A stretch of DNA of 34,157 nucleotides from Steroidobacteraceae bacterium (GCA_017853175.1 JAFMKA010000014.1:1-34157), one strand, 5' to 3'. Positions 21,001 to 28,966 are shown, numbered from the stretch's first letter. Numbers and translations are program-made. The notes: generated by a model not told the origin, from the letters alone.

Positions 21001-22871
21001 TCACAGTCGCCGGTGTCGGTGACATGTCGGGCGACGTCTTCGGTAATGGCATGCTGCTGTCACCGAAGATCAAACTCGTCGCAGCCTTCAACCACGCTCA
21101 TATCTTCATCGATCCAGATCCGGATATGACTAAGTCCTTCGCCGAGCGCGCGCGACTCTTCGCCCTACCGCGCTCAGCCTGGAGCGATTACAACCGTAAA
21201 CTCCTCTCTCGGGGTGGTGGCATTTACGAGCGCGCTGCGAAGTCCGTGCGTCTGTCGACCGAGGCACGAGCGATGCTCGACATCACCTCCGACACCTTAA
21301 CGCCGACGGAGCTCATTCGCGCCATCCTGCGCATGCGGGTCGATCTGTTATGGAACGGCGGCATCGGCACCTACGTAAAATCTTCGCTCGAGCCGCAATC
21401 GGCTGCCGGCGATCGCGGCAACGACACCGTACGCGTCGATGGTCGTGAGCTGCGCGCGCGCGTGGTGGGCGAAGGCGGCAATCTCGGGTTCACGCAACGC
21501 GGCCGAGTCGAGTACGCGCTCACTGGGGGTCGTATCAACACCGACTTCATCGACAACTCGGCGGGCGTGAATACCTCGGACGTCGAAGTGAATCTGAAGA
21601 TCCTCACGAGCGGCATCGAGGCGCGAGGTCGGCTGCGACGCAAAGATCGCGATCGACTGCTGTCGAGCCTGACCGATGAGGTCGCAGCGCTCGTGCTGCG
21701 TAATAATTATTTGCAGAGTCAGGCGCTCTCGACGCTCGAACTGCAATCGGCCGAAAGGCTGCCCGAGTTGCGCGGCGTAATCCGAGAACTCGAACGCAGT
21801 GGCGAGCTCGACCGGGTGGTCGAGAATCTACCCGACGAAGAAACGCTCACGAGCCGACGCAAGCACGGCATCGGTCTCACGCGTCCCGAGCTTGCCGTGG
21901 TGCTCGCCTACTCGAAGATTTCTCTCAACCGACAACTCATCGAATCCGATCTACCGGAAGATCGCTACTTCGCGGCGGAGCTCGCCCGATATTTCCCGAG
22001 CGCCGTCCGTCGGCGATTCGAGAAGGACATCGGTCATCACAAGCTGCGCCGTGAAATCATCACGACGGCGGTGACGAATAGTCTCATCAACAGAATGGGT
22101 CCGAGCTTCGTGTTGCGGGCCCGTGCAGAGAGCGGCGCCGCGGCAGCGGATGTCGCGCGCGCGTACAACATCGCCCGAGAGATCCTCGGGATGCGAGACG
22201 TCTGGAGCAAACTCGAGGCTCTCGATAACCGAGTGCCGAGTCGAGCCCAGTATGTCGCCTACGCGGATACGGCGAGATTACTGCGCCACCTGACGCTCTG
22301 GTTACTCCGACATCGCCGTGCATCACTCAATGTCGACCAGTCGGTACGTGAGCTCTCAGCGCCCATGCAGGCCTTACGAGCGGCCGTACCGCAGGCCTTG
22401 TCAGGCAGCCCCGCCGAGCGTTATCGCTTGGCCCTCGCGGAACTCGGTCAAGCGGGTCTGCCCGCACCCCTCGCCGCCACGCTCGCCGAATTACGCGTGC
22501 TCGACAACGCGCTCGACATTCTCGAGTGCGCCTCCACGATGCGCCAAGGTGTCGGCGAGACGGCCAAAACTTGGTTCGCCGTCACCGCAGCGCTGAAGCT
22601 CGACTGGCTCGAAGATCAAATCTCCAGCCTTGCCGTCGACTCAACGCTGCAGGCTACGGCACGCATCGGCTTACGCGAAGCGAGTCGCGCGCTTGAAAGA
22701 AAGATCGTCGGACGAGTGATGGCGAGCGGCGGGCTCGAACGCTGGCGTACCCACCGCGGATCGACGCTCGCAGAATGGGAGCGCACGGTTGCGGAAATCG
22801 CCGGTCACGGCGCGTCGGATTTCGCCTCGTTATCGGTATGTCTCGATGCGCTGAGGCCGCTCGCCGACTGA
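18075..22871 (+). CDS. gdhB: NAD-specific glutamate dehydrogenase, large (180 kDa) class
   Basis: Oxidatively deaminates glutamate to 2-oxoglutarate with NAD+, a catabolic enzyme in amino-acid-using bacteria. 1598 residues, the length of the L-GDH class known from Pseudomonas and Streptomyces. About 780 N-terminal residues are regulatory (ACT-like) sequence. The catalytic core starts near residue 790 with VHLRMGDVARGGIRWSDRRE and includes FRTEVLGLMKAQNVKNT, the Lys-containing EGAKGGFVPRR, and nucleotide-binding GVGDMSGDVFGNGML (about residue 980). RVVGEGGNLGFTQRGR lies further on. ATG 18075 has AGGAG about 12 bases upstream, a longish spacing. The stop codon sits in the loop of a strong hairpin. 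Proximity to tyrosine catabolism fits shared amino-acid catabolism. Confidence 0.95.
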   Translation: MLSRIPRRRIALIDQITRATRRLRGAPPAALLRDYFRGVGEEDLAARDPRTLAMLAITHHELARRRRPGETLVKAFSPESDDPIGDRHSYALIVTDDRPFLVDSISLAFSSASVGVQMLIHPVLQTSRRSDGLLQRATLANGTSASGRESWQLYEIDRQFGDSRLERIAESLRATLQDVRVAVEDWRAMRAKVLGVLVSLQSPTSDRQRETAAMRAARSETIELLRWVEGAHFIFLGYRYHALRRGRSTDRLLPVSRSGLGLLRPGHGDAPAAETLSGALREAMRNSDPLLITKSPIASTIHRAGHLDHIAVKDFDSRGQVRGEHRFVGLWTSTAYFASPTEIPVVRHKVTQVIETFGLDPQSHDGKAVLAVLETWPRDELFQSPVPVLVSFVRGVVNLYERRTTRLMMRHDALGRFWSCMVFVPRDRYTTEVRLRIERLLLDRCSGNNLESQVQIALSNHARLHITIRGDELPSRLEVASIEAEVSALVATWSDNLRATLLDSMPTAQAMALLERHGSRFPLAYQSEVTPQDAMGDLQALESLITTPDLPHLRLHRPAGTPKHIIHLRVARHAEALPIAELVPLLDNFGLRMLAERPWTLAGIEGGPIVSLQDFSLEIRDGAAIDIGRDGERLLLALRLVRRGELESDGFNRLVLLTGLGAHEVNVLRACCRYLLQTGIPFSQSYMERALAAHADLAADLHSLFEHRLSPERTGHQGEARLLSRIDQRLEAIASADEDRILRAFLAVIQAIDRTNHYQRTSDGARRPTLAFKLNPQAIPNLPLPRPRHEIYVFGPQVEGVHLRMGDVARGGIRWSDRREDFRTEVLGLMKAQNVKNTLIVPEGAKGGFVPRRLPTGGSREAIQAEGVSAYRAYVHALLDVTDNIVGSKIVPPTGVRRRDGDDPYLVVAADKGTATFSDTANAISVERGFWLGDAFASGGSAGYDHKKMGITARGAWECVKRHFRELGTDIQSQPFTVAGVGDMSGDVFGNGMLLSPKIKLVAAFNHAHIFIDPDPDMTKSFAERARLFALPRSAWSDYNRKLLSRGGGIYERAAKSVRLSTEARAMLDITSDTLTPTELIRAILRMRVDLLWNGGIGTYVKSSLEPQSAAGDRGNDTVRVDGRELRARVVGEGGNLGFTQRGRVEYALTGGRINTDFIDNSAGVNTSDVEVNLKILTSGIEARGRLRRKDRDRLLSSLTDEVAALVLRNNYLQSQALSTLELQSAERLPELRGVIRELERSGELDRVVENLPDEETLTSRRKHGIGLTRPELAVVLAYSKISLNRQLIESDLPEDRYFAAELARYFPSAVRRRFEKDIGHHKLRREIITTAVTNSLINRMGPSFVLRARAESGAAAADVARAYNIAREILGMRDVWSKLEALDNRVPSRAQYVAYADTARLLRHLTLWLLRHRRASLNVDQSVRELSAPMQALRAAVPQALSGSPAERYRLALAELGQAGLPAPLAATLAELRVLDNALDILECASTMRQGVGETAKTWFAVTAALKLDWLEDQISSLAVDSTLQATARIGLREASRALERKIVGRVMASGGLERWRTHRGSTLAEWERTVAEIAGHGASDFASLSVCLDALRPLAD

Positions 22872-22891
22872 TCGGTCGGCGGCGGCCTCAG
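22851..22891. terminator. 17-bp hairpin spanning the glutamate dehydrogenase stop codon
   Basis: CTGAGGCCGC-T-CGCCGAC (22851-22868) pairs with GTCGGCG-GCGGCCTCAG (22875-22891). That makes 17 base pairs with one bulged T and a six-base loop TGATCG that contains the gene's TGA stop. No T-run follows on either strand. It lies between two convergent genes, so it may stop or separate transcription from both sides or protect 3' ends. Confidence 0.6.
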
Positions 22892-22907
22892 CTTCGACTC
22901 CGAGTCG

Positions 22908-23876
22908 TCAGCCCGCGGACGAGCGCTGCGCCGCGTCGGCGAGCTTTTGTTTAGAGAGCTCAGCCTTTTGGTGCATGGGCGTTCGTGCTGCGAGCCACGC
23001 CGCAAGCGCGACCCCCACCGCGATAGCGAGCAATTCGATGGCATGCTTCTGCGGATATTCCCAGAACTCCGTGAATAGCCTCCAGCGCCCGCCGATCTCG
23101 ACGGCATTCCACGCGACGATGGCGGTCGGAATGCCATAACGAATCGCCGTAGTCACCTTCCAGAACAACATCAATCGGCGGAACAGGTAGACCGCCCAGA
23201 TGATGTTTAGCCCGAACACCACGTAAGCGGCCGGGTGACGATCGCCAAAGAATCGATCGTCATAGAGGAACAGTAGGAACAGATAGAAGAACCAGATGAC
23301 GTAGATGGTCTCGAGCGCCGTGATGCCGGCAAAGTTTCGCTCGTGCGATGGATTGGGCTTGCCGGTCTTCAGACGCAACCGACGTTGAAACCAAATGAAA
23401 AAGTTGCACTTGGTTTCTTTGTTAAAGAGGAAGTAGACGAGCGTGGCGCCCATCACCCCGATTGAAGACATCATCACGAGATATTCGGCCTTGGTCGCGA
23501 TCGCTCCGGGGTAGTACGGATCCATGAGATCGGGAACCCCCAAAACTTGCGCGGACCAAACGAAGGCGAACTCGACCCATCCCGTCCAAAGAAAAGTGCC
23601 GGCCCAAAAGCCATACCAGGTCGCCGCGACTTCATGGGTATTACGCATACCGAGCCAGAGCAACACGGCACCGAAGAGCCCCATGCCGATGGCCGACTCG
23701 TAGACATAACCCGGTCCCGGCCAGATGTCCTCCATCATGATCATCACCGTGTGCCCGAGGGCTTGCACGACGAAGACGATGACGAAAGCCATCAGCCCCG
23801 GCCAAGGCGGCCGCGCCAGGACACCCTTCATTCCGCCAGCTGCCGGAGGCAGCCCCTTCTCGACGTTAGCATTCAT
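22908..23876 (-). CDS. uncharacterised eight-helix integral membrane protein
   Basis: 322 residues, with likely membrane helices at about 27-47, 58-78, 84-108, 128-151, 184-206, 215-236, 242-261 and 277-297. The segments carry several charged or metal-capable residues (His42, Glu60, Glu102, Glu131, Glu189, Glu260, Glu281). A basic cytoplasmic-type loop (about 153-182, WFQRRLRLKTGKPNPSHER) joins helices 4 and 5. It is very rich in Trp, Tyr and Phe. I do not recognise the family; I compared it mentally with AmoC/PmoC and found no shared motif. ATG 23876 has a strong GGAGGGG 8 bases upstream, suggesting high expression. It is divergent from a two-component system 89 bases away, which may regulate it. 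Confidence 0.85.
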   Translation of the reverse strand: MNANVEKGLPPAAGGMKGVLARPPWPGLMAFVIVFVVQALGHTVMIMMEDIWPGPGYVYESAIGMGLFGAVLLWLGMRNTHEVAATWYGFWAGTFLWTGWVEFAFVWSAQVLGVPDLMDPYYPGAIATKAEYLVMMSSIGVMGATLVYFLFNKETKCNFFIWFQRRLRLKTGKPNPSHERNFAGITALETIYVIWFFYLFLLFLYDDRFFGDRHPAAYVVFGLNIIWAVYLFRRLMLFWKVTTAIRYGIPTAIVAWNAVEIGGRWRLFTEFWEYPQKHAIELLAIAVGVALAAWLAARTPMHQKAELSKQKLADAAQRSSAG

Positions 23877-23965
23877 GATGTGACCCCTCCGCCCATCCCC
23901 GTGGGCTGATCGAGTCTAGGCGCGACACTTGCACCCGTGGGTCAACAGAAGGTAAACGTGGCGCT

Positions 23966-24676
23966 GTGACTTCATCCTCGCCCACCGTCGAGCCCCGTCT
24001 GCTTCTGGTCGACGACGATCGTGCCCTCGCCGCCATGCTCGGGGAATATCTCGCGCTGCAAGGGTTCAAGGTCGAGTGGGTCGCGAGCGGCGAAGAGGCT
24101 CTCACCTCGATCGAGAGCCGTTTACCCGACCTCGTCGTGCTCGATGTGGGTCTACCAGGAATCGACGGTCTCGAGACTCTCGCCCGAGTGAGAGAACGTC
24201 GCATGGTGCCCGTGATCATGTTGACGGCGCACGGAGAAGATCACGATCGCATCGCCGGCTTGCTCGCCGGCGCCGATGACTACCTTCCCAAGCCCTTCAA
24301 CCCCCTCGAGCTCGCGGCCCGTATTCGCGCCGTGCTTAAACGCAGCATCAGCCACACCGGCGAGGCGAGCACTCTCGGTTTCGGTAACCTTGAGCTACAT
24401 GTCAAACGTCGTGAGGTGCAGGTCTCTGGACATAGCGTCGCACTCACCGCCACAGAACTGAGAATTCTCGAGGTGCTGCTCAATCGAAAGGGCGAGGTCC
24501 TCTCGCGCGCTGAACTCACTGAGGCCGCCGTGGGGCGCCCCCTCGAGGCCTACGATCGCAGCATCGACACGCTCGTGAGCAAATTACGTCGTAAGCTCAG
24601 TGTTGCGGGGGCCGAGGGCGCAGAAATTCGCAGCCTTCGCGGTCACGGCTACGTTCTCGATCTCTCGCGCGCATGA
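23966..24676 (+). CDS. OmpR/PhoB-family response regulator
   Basis: 236 residues. Receiver domain about 10-122 with acidic pair Asp16/Asp17, phosphoacceptor Asp60 (VVLDVGLPG), Thr87 and Lys109 (LPKPF). The DNA-binding winged helix is at about 140-232 (LTATELRILEVLLNRKGEVLSRAEL and DTLVSKLRRKL, ending in SLRGHGYVL). This is CpxR/RstA-like in general form. The start is GTG at 23966 with AGAAGG upstream. ATGA overlap with the kinase gene shows they are a pair. Candidate targets are the divergent membrane protein and its own promoter. Confidence 0.93.
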   Translation: MTSSSPTVEPRLLLVDDDRALAAMLGEYLALQGFKVEWVASGEEALTSIESRLPDLVVLDVGLPGIDGLETLARVRERRMVPVIMLTAHGEDHDRIAGLLAGADDYLPKPFNPLELAARIRAVLKRSISHTGEASTLGFGNLELHVKRREVQVSGHSVALTATELRILEVLLNRKGEVLSRAELTEAAVGRPLEAYDRSIDTLVSKLRRKLSVAGAEGAEIRSLRGHGYVLDLSRA

Positions 24677-26031
24677 CGCCGCGTCTCTCCCGACTCTACC
24701 TCCGCATGGCGCTCTATATCGGCGCTGCGATCGCAGGGTTCGTATTGCTCGGACTGGCGAGTCTCGTGCTCGTCGCCTCAAAGCAGCTCGAGAACTATCT
24801 CGTGGCTCGCGAGGGCAGCTTGGGGCGTGACGCCGCGCGAGTTCTCGCTGAAGGCGGAACTCCGGCACTGCGGCGGTGGATGACCACGCCCGGCACCCTA
24901 CCCGACGGGGTCGTACTCTATGTACTCGATGGCCAGGGACGTGACCTCGGCGGTCAAAGACTTCCTCCGCAGTATGTTCGCTTCGTGAATCGGTTCGTAC
25001 TCGGCGCCGTCCGCGAAGAAGAAACCTATTTTCGACCGATCCGACTCGCGCCACTGTTGATCGCCCCCGACGGACGGCGCTACGCGTTTTTATTACTGCC
25101 CGAGCGGATCGCGCCCTGGGGTAGCCCCGCCGCACTCGCGGCGCTCATCCTCGCAGCGCTCATCGTCATCGCCGTGATCGCTGCGCTCATCGCCCGTGCC
25201 TTTGGTCAACCCATCAACGAACTACAGTCGGTCGTTCGATCTTTGGCGGGCGGGCGCATCACCTCGCGCGCCCCTGAGACGCTCACCGCGCGCCAAGATG
25301 AGCTCGGCGAACTCGCTCGCGATTTCGACGTCATGGCTGCACAGATCGAACGCCTCCTCGCGGCGCGCCAGCAGCTCATGCGCGATATGTCTCATGAGCT
25401 GAGATCGCCCCTGGCAAGACTACAGGCGGCGATCGCGTTGGCCGAGCGTAAGCATCCGCTGCCGCAAGCCGAACACGCGCGGATCGTGACCGAGCTTGAA
25501 CGAATGAATCAGGCCATCGGAGATGTGCTGCGCTTGACGCGCCTCGAGTCTGAGCCGTTGCGCACCAAGCATCTGCTAAAGCTCGACGAACTGCTGACCA
25601 CCCTAATCGCCGACGAGCGTGACGAAGCCGCCGCCCGCGATGTCGAGCTCATCCTCGAGAGCAGCGGCCTCCTCGAGGTCGTGGCGGATCCGCAGCTCTT
25701 ACGCAGTGGATTCGAGAACGTACTGCGCAACGCCATACGGTACTCACCCCCCCACTCTTCCATACAGATCGTCGCTCGCCTCGACGGCGACAATAACAAC
25801 AGCATCGTCGTGACCCTCGAAGATCGCGGCCCCGGCGTTCCACGCGAAATGCTCGAAAGAATCTTTGAGCCTTACACTCGCTTATCCGCCGACGCAGACG
25901 ACGGGCAAGGCTCGGGACTCGGTCTTGCTATTGCGCGACGCGTCTTCGAGGCGCATGGCGGCCGTATCATGGCCGAGATGGCAGAACCTTGCGGACTCCG
26001 AGTACGCGTGCTGTTGCCGGCTGCGTGCTAG
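24673..26031 (+). CDS. membrane sensor histidine kinase
   Basis: 452 residues, CpxA/EnvZ-type layout: transmembrane helix about 12-36, periplasmic sensor domain about 37-152, second helix about 153-176, HAMP about 177-230. The HisKA domain has His241 (RDMSHELRSPLARLQ). The ATPase domain has N box ENVLRNAIRYSPP (about 348-360), G1 DRGPGVP (384-390) and G2 GSGLGLAI (413-420). All catalytic motifs are intact. The signal is unknown. It is translationally coupled to the response regulator in front. gpmA starts 45 bases downstream with its own good ribosome-binding site. Confidence 0.93.
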   Translation: MTPRLSRLYLRMALYIGAAIAGFVLLGLASLVLVASKQLENYLVAREGSLGRDAARVLAEGGTPALRRWMTTPGTLPDGVVLYVLDGQGRDLGGQRLPPQYVRFVNRFVLGAVREEETYFRPIRLAPLLIAPDGRRYAFLLLPERIAPWGSPAALAALILAALIVIAVIAALIARAFGQPINELQSVVRSLAGGRITSRAPETLTARQDELGELARDFDVMAAQIERLLAARQQLMRDMSHELRSPLARLQAAIALAERKHPLPQAEHARIVTELERMNQAIGDVLRLTRLESEPLRTKHLLKLDELLTTLIADERDEAAARDVELILESSGLLEVVADPQLLRSGFENVLRNAIRYSPPHSSIQIVARLDGDNNNSIVVTLEDRGPGVPREMLERIFEPYTRLSADADDGQGSGLGLAIARRVFEAHGGRIMAEMAEPCGLRVRVLLPAAC

Positions 26032-26076
26032 GATTCGCGCCTTCCGAAGAACCCTCTCTCGCCCAAGGAGCCCATC

Positions 26077-26826
26077 GTGCCCGGCAAACTCGTCCTCGTT
26101 CGTCACGGCCAAAGTATCTGGAACGTCGAGAACCTCTTCACCGGCTGGCACGACGTCGATCTCTCACCGCAAGGCCGACTTGAAGCGGCGACCGCTGGTC
26201 GAGAACTACTACGCGAGGGCATTGCGGTCGACATCGCCTTCACTTCCATGCTTAAACGCGCGATCCGCACGCTATGCATCATGCTCGACGAAATGGATCG
26301 CATGTGGATCCCCGTCGAACGCACTTGGCGGCTCAACGAGCGTCACTACGGTGCGCTGCAGGGCCTCAACAAAGCCGAGACGGTCGCTCGGCATGGCGAT
26401 GCGCAGGTCAAGATCTGGCGCCGGAGCTACGACATCCCTCCCCCGGCTCTCGAGGCGAGCGATCCGCGTCATCCTCGCTTCGATGTACGGTATTCCGGAA
26501 TCGATCCTGCGCTGCTTCCCGCCACCGAATCTTTGAAAGACACGCTGGCGAGAGTTCAGCCCTTCTGGGAGTCACGTATCGCGCCCGAACTACGCGCCGG
26601 ACGCAACGTACTCGTCGCCGCGCACGGCAACAGCCTGCGCGCCATGGTGAAGATGCTCGATGGTGTTCCAGAGAGCGAAATCGTCGAGTTGAACATTCCG
26701 ACTGGGGTTCCGCTTTTGTACGACCTCGATGACGCCTTGAAACCCAAAGGCAGTCGCTATCTCGGCGACGCAGACGCCATCAAGGCCGCCGCGGAAGCCG
26801 TTCGACGCCAGACCGATAAGCGCTAA
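26077..26826 (+). CDS. gpmA: 2,3-bisphosphoglycerate-dependent phosphoglycerate mutase
   Basis: Interconverts 3- and 2-phosphoglycerate in glycolysis and gluconeogenesis. 249 residues, as in E. coli GpmA. The phosphohistidine motif [10 protein letters not shown] carries His10; [10 protein letters not shown], catalytic Glu88 ([12 protein letters not shown]) and second His183 ([10 protein letters not shown]) are all present. The start is GTG at 26077 with AAGGAG at 26065-26070. It ends 41 bases before the stop of a convergent gene. Confidence 0.97.
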   Translation: MPGKLVLVRHGQSIWNVENLFTGWHDVDLSPQGRLEAATAGRELLREGIAVDIAFTSMLKRAIRTLCIMLDEMDRMWIPVERTWRLNERHYGALQGLNKAETVARHGDAQVKIWRRSYDIPPPALEASDPRHPRFDVRYSGIDPALLPATESLKDTLARVQPFWESRIAPELRAGRNVLVAAHGNSLRAMVKMLDGVPESEIVELNIPTGVPLLYDLDDALKPKGSRYLGDADAIKAAAEAVRRQTDKR

Positions 26827-26867
26827 ACCACGCACCCGAGCCCGACGAGCACGTTCGACTCGAGCGC

Positions 26868-27287
26868 TTAGCTGATCGGCTTACCTGGGCCGGGTGCCCA
26901 ACCGTCGTACCGACCGCCCGCCTCCTCGGCGAGCTGACGTAATCGCGAAGACACCTCTCGTACGGCGTGGACGTTGAGCGATAGGGTCTTGAGGGCGTGG
27001 ATGCTCCAGGACTGATCGACGCTGTCACGCAGCTCGCGAATGTCGGTCTCGAAACCTTCTGCACGGAGTCGCGACGCAATGCTCTCCGCTTTTTCTTGCG
27101 TAGGAACCGCAACGAAAAAGTCGACGTCGACGGGCTTGAAGGGGTCGACTCCACTACGACGCAAGCGCTCGATCATTCGAGCATCCCAATCGTCTTCGCT
27201 CGATTTGGAGGTGTTACGGACGTTGTAAATGATGCGCCAGACCGCGATCGCGGCACCCGCAATGAGGAAGACGACGAACCAATCCAT
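26868..27287 (-). CDS. membrane-anchored RraB-domain protein
   Basis: 139 residues: one N-terminal membrane helix (about 3-21) followed by a soluble domain (about 32-130). It reads like the RraB fold: DARMIERLRRSGVDPFKPVDVDFFVAVPTQEKAESIASRLRAEGFETDI, then a strand region and a C-terminal helix ending EEAGGRYDGW. RraB in E. coli is a soluble inhibitor of RNase E, without a membrane anchor. As RNase E is itself membrane-bound, an anchored version would be placed near it, but this role is inference. ATG 27287 has a strong GGAGGGG upstream. Same strand as ferredoxin 54 bases upstream. Recognition is from pattern memory, not a search. Confidence 0.7.
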   Translation of the reverse strand: MDWFVVFLIAGAAIAVWRIIYNVRNTSKSSEDDWDARMIERLRRSGVDPFKPVDVDFFVAVPTQEKAESIASRLRAEGFETDIRELRDSVDQSWSIHALKTLSLNVHAVREVSSRLRQLAEEAGGRYDGWAPGPGKPIS

Positions 27288-27341
27288 GCACCCCTCCGAA
27301 GCTGACTGACGTCACGCCAAGACGCGTGGCGCGACAAACGC

Positions 27342-27662
27342 TCACTCGTCAGGCGCGATGGTCACCCGCAAGCCATCAAGGGCATCGGTCATATCGATCT
27401 GACAAGACAGGCGCGAGCCGTCTTTGTAGTGAGCGAGCTCCTGAAGCAACTCGCGCTCGTCGGACATCGGCGCCGGAATTTTGCTCGCCCACGTCGGATC
27501 GACGTAAACGTGACACGTGGCGCACGAACACATGCCGCCGCAAATGGCAGCGATGCCGTAATCGAGCTCCCGAAGTGTTTCCATGATTTTGACGCCCGAG
27601 CGAGCCGGGACATCGTGTTCTTGACCGTCGCGATCGATGACTTTGAGTGTTGGCATTCGCAT
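27342..27662 (-). CDS. 2Fe-2S ferredoxin (adrenodoxin/Fdx type)
   Basis: 106 residues. Cluster ligands follow C-X5-C-X2-C-X36-C: Cys41, Cys47, Cys50 (CGGMCSCATCHVYVD) and Cys87 (RLSCQI), with an extra Cys45 in the loop. This is the vertebrate-type/Isc-Fdx or P450-ferredoxin pattern, an electron carrier in the cytoplasm. No isc genes or P450 are adjacent, so its partner is unknown. I chose ATG 27662; ATG 27656 is equally possible and a GTG at 27692 less so. No strong ribosome-binding site is seen. Confidence 0.9.
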   Translation of the reverse strand: MRMPTLKVIDRDGQEHDVPARSGVKIMETLRELDYGIAAICGGMCSCATCHVYVDPTWASKIPAPMSDERELLQELAHYKDGSRLSCQIDMTDALDGLRVTIAPDE

Positions 27663-27691
27663 AGTTTGCCCGGGTCCGGTAGCCGATGCCA

Positions 27692-27720
27692 CCCGAACAA
27701 ACCGAGGGGCGTCGTTCGGG
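27692..27720 (-). terminator. weak stem-loop after the thiamine operon
   Basis: CCCGAAC (27692-27698) pairs with GTTCGGG (27714-27720), seven base pairs with a 15-base loop. It lies a few bases downstream of the kinase stop codon and just before the ferredoxin gene. There is no T-run, so termination strength is uncertain. Confidence 0.35.
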
Positions 27721-27725
27721 GGCCG

Positions 27726-28415
27726 CTAGTCAGTCAGAACGGCTGCGAGTTCCCGCCAAAGCGCATCGAGTAATCGCCTCGCCCGGATACGAACGGGAAA
27801 CTCCTCGGGACTCAGGGCCCACTCCGCCGCCTGCGGAGCGTCCAACGCGAGGCCCGCCAGATCCTCATCACCCTGCCCGCGGTGCGCGTATTCCCAATCG
27901 ATGAGACACAACGAGCCATCGGCGCGAACGATCACGTTCTCGGGCGTCAGGTCACCATGTACCAGTACCGAATCGTCGTTCGACATCACCTCGAGCCGTT
28001 CGATGCACCGCTCGACTTCAGAGCCGTACGACCTCGCCCGATCGGGCGCTTGCAAGGCGAGTCGATCATGCAGCTCGCGTAGACGGTTCGGCAGATCGAG
28101 CCTCGGCAAGCGCGAGGCATCGATCGAACGCATGCGTTCGAGCAACTCTCGCATGGCGATACGACGTGCAGGCTTTGTGATCCAGTCTGTTTCGAGTCGC
28201 AGCCCTTCGACGAAGGGCATGACCATGAATCGCCCCGCCCGGTCGTACTCCAGCACCTGAGGCGCGAAACCCTGGGCGGCCGCCAGGCGCTGCGCATCGA
28301 CCTCGACGTCGGGATCTATTCCGAGCAGGCGAGCCACCTGCGGCGGCGCCCACTCGCGACGAACGAGACGACCGCGGACATCTTGCAGCTCGAATACCCG
28401 ATTGACGGTACTCAC
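27726..28415 (-). CDS. APH-fold small-molecule kinase, probable thiamine kinase
   Basis: 229 residues of the aminoglycoside phosphotransferase/choline kinase fold. The Brenner motif VHGDLTPENVIV (His153, Asp155, Asn160) and the Mg-binding LIDWEYAHRG (Asp173) are intact; EYDRAGRFMVMPFVEG (about 56-71) is the hinge region. E. coli thiamine kinase ThiK belongs to this fold. Being the last gene of a TPP-riboswitch operon with a PnuC-type transporter, it most likely phosphorylates imported thiamine (or a precursor) to trap it. Start is GTG 28415, overlapping the transporter stop (GTGA). The frame extends upstream to 28982 but that part is antisense-frame sequence of the transporter gene and is not used. 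Confidence 0.8.
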   Translation of the reverse strand: MSTVNRVFELQDVRGRLVRREWAPPQVARLLGIDPDVEVDAQRLAAAQGFAPQVLEYDRAGRFMVMPFVEGLRLETDWITKPARRIAMRELLERMRSIDASRLPRLDLPNRLRELHDRLALQAPDRARSYGSEVERCIERLEVMSNDDSVLVHGDLTPENVIVRADGSLCLIDWEYAHRGQGDEDLAGLALDAPQAAEWALSPEEFPVRIRARRLLDALWRELAAVLTD

Positions 28416-28966
28416 CGGAGTCGATACTCCGCGAGCCACTCGCGCCAACCGAATATAGCGATGATGAAATAGACGACGTAGAGGCCCGCCACCCAAGAAA
28501 GACCCTGCACGCCATACAGAAACATCGAGGCGGCATTCACCGCAAACCAGTACAGCCAGTTCTCGAGCACGCTGCGCGCCGTCATCCATGTGGCGAGTAA
28601 GCTCGCGCCGGTGACGGCGGCATCGAGTCGTGGCCAGCTCGCTCCGGTCGTCTCGGCGAGCGCCGGTGAGAGCACGAGGGAAGCGGCCGCAATGGCGATC
28701 AACGCGCAACCGTGCACCCAAAGCGGCCAACGGGTGATCTCCGATTTTGTTGTTTTTGCGGTCCACTGCCAGAAGCCGTAGACGGCCATGCCGACATAAA
28801 CGGTCTGCAGCGCAGACTGCAAAGGCAAGGCGGAACGCGCCGCGAGCCAGGCGAGTAACGCGGAGGATATTCCGCCGAACACCCACGCCCAGCGGATACG
28901 GCGCACGGCGAGCAGCGCGTAACCGATGCCGGCGGCCACCGCAAAATATTCTATCCAAGCGCTCAC
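28412..28966 (-). CDS. pnuT: PnuC-family transporter, probable thiamine transporter PnuT
   Basis: 184 residues, nearly all membrane. PnuC-family signatures are YGFWQW (about 63-68) and ENWLYWFAVN (about 135-144). PnuC proteins move vitamins by facilitated diffusion; the type found under TPP riboswitches is called PnuT and is assigned to thiamine, while NAD-linked PnuC takes nicotinamide riboside. The riboswitch upstream argues for thiamine. The start is GTG 28966, directly after the TAA of the receptor gene, with AGGTG about 7 bases upstream. Since diffusion alone does not concentrate substrate, the kinase encoded next fits as the trapping step. Confidence 0.88.
   Translation of the reverse strand: MSAWIEYFAVAAGIGYALLAVRRIRWAWVFGGISSALLAWLAARSALPLQSALQTVYVGMAVYGFWQWTAKTTKSEITRWPLWVHGCALIAIAAASLVLSPALAETTGASWPRLDAAVTGASLLATWMTARSVLENWLYWFAVNAASMFLYGVQGLSWVAGLYVVYFIIAIFGWREWLAEYRLR

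Noticed and set aside
22908-23876. Possible AmoC/PmoC (copper monooxygenase subunit) identity
   Set aside because: Size and helix count are suggestive, but none of the AmoC/PmoC motifs I know are present, and no A or B subunit genes are nearby.
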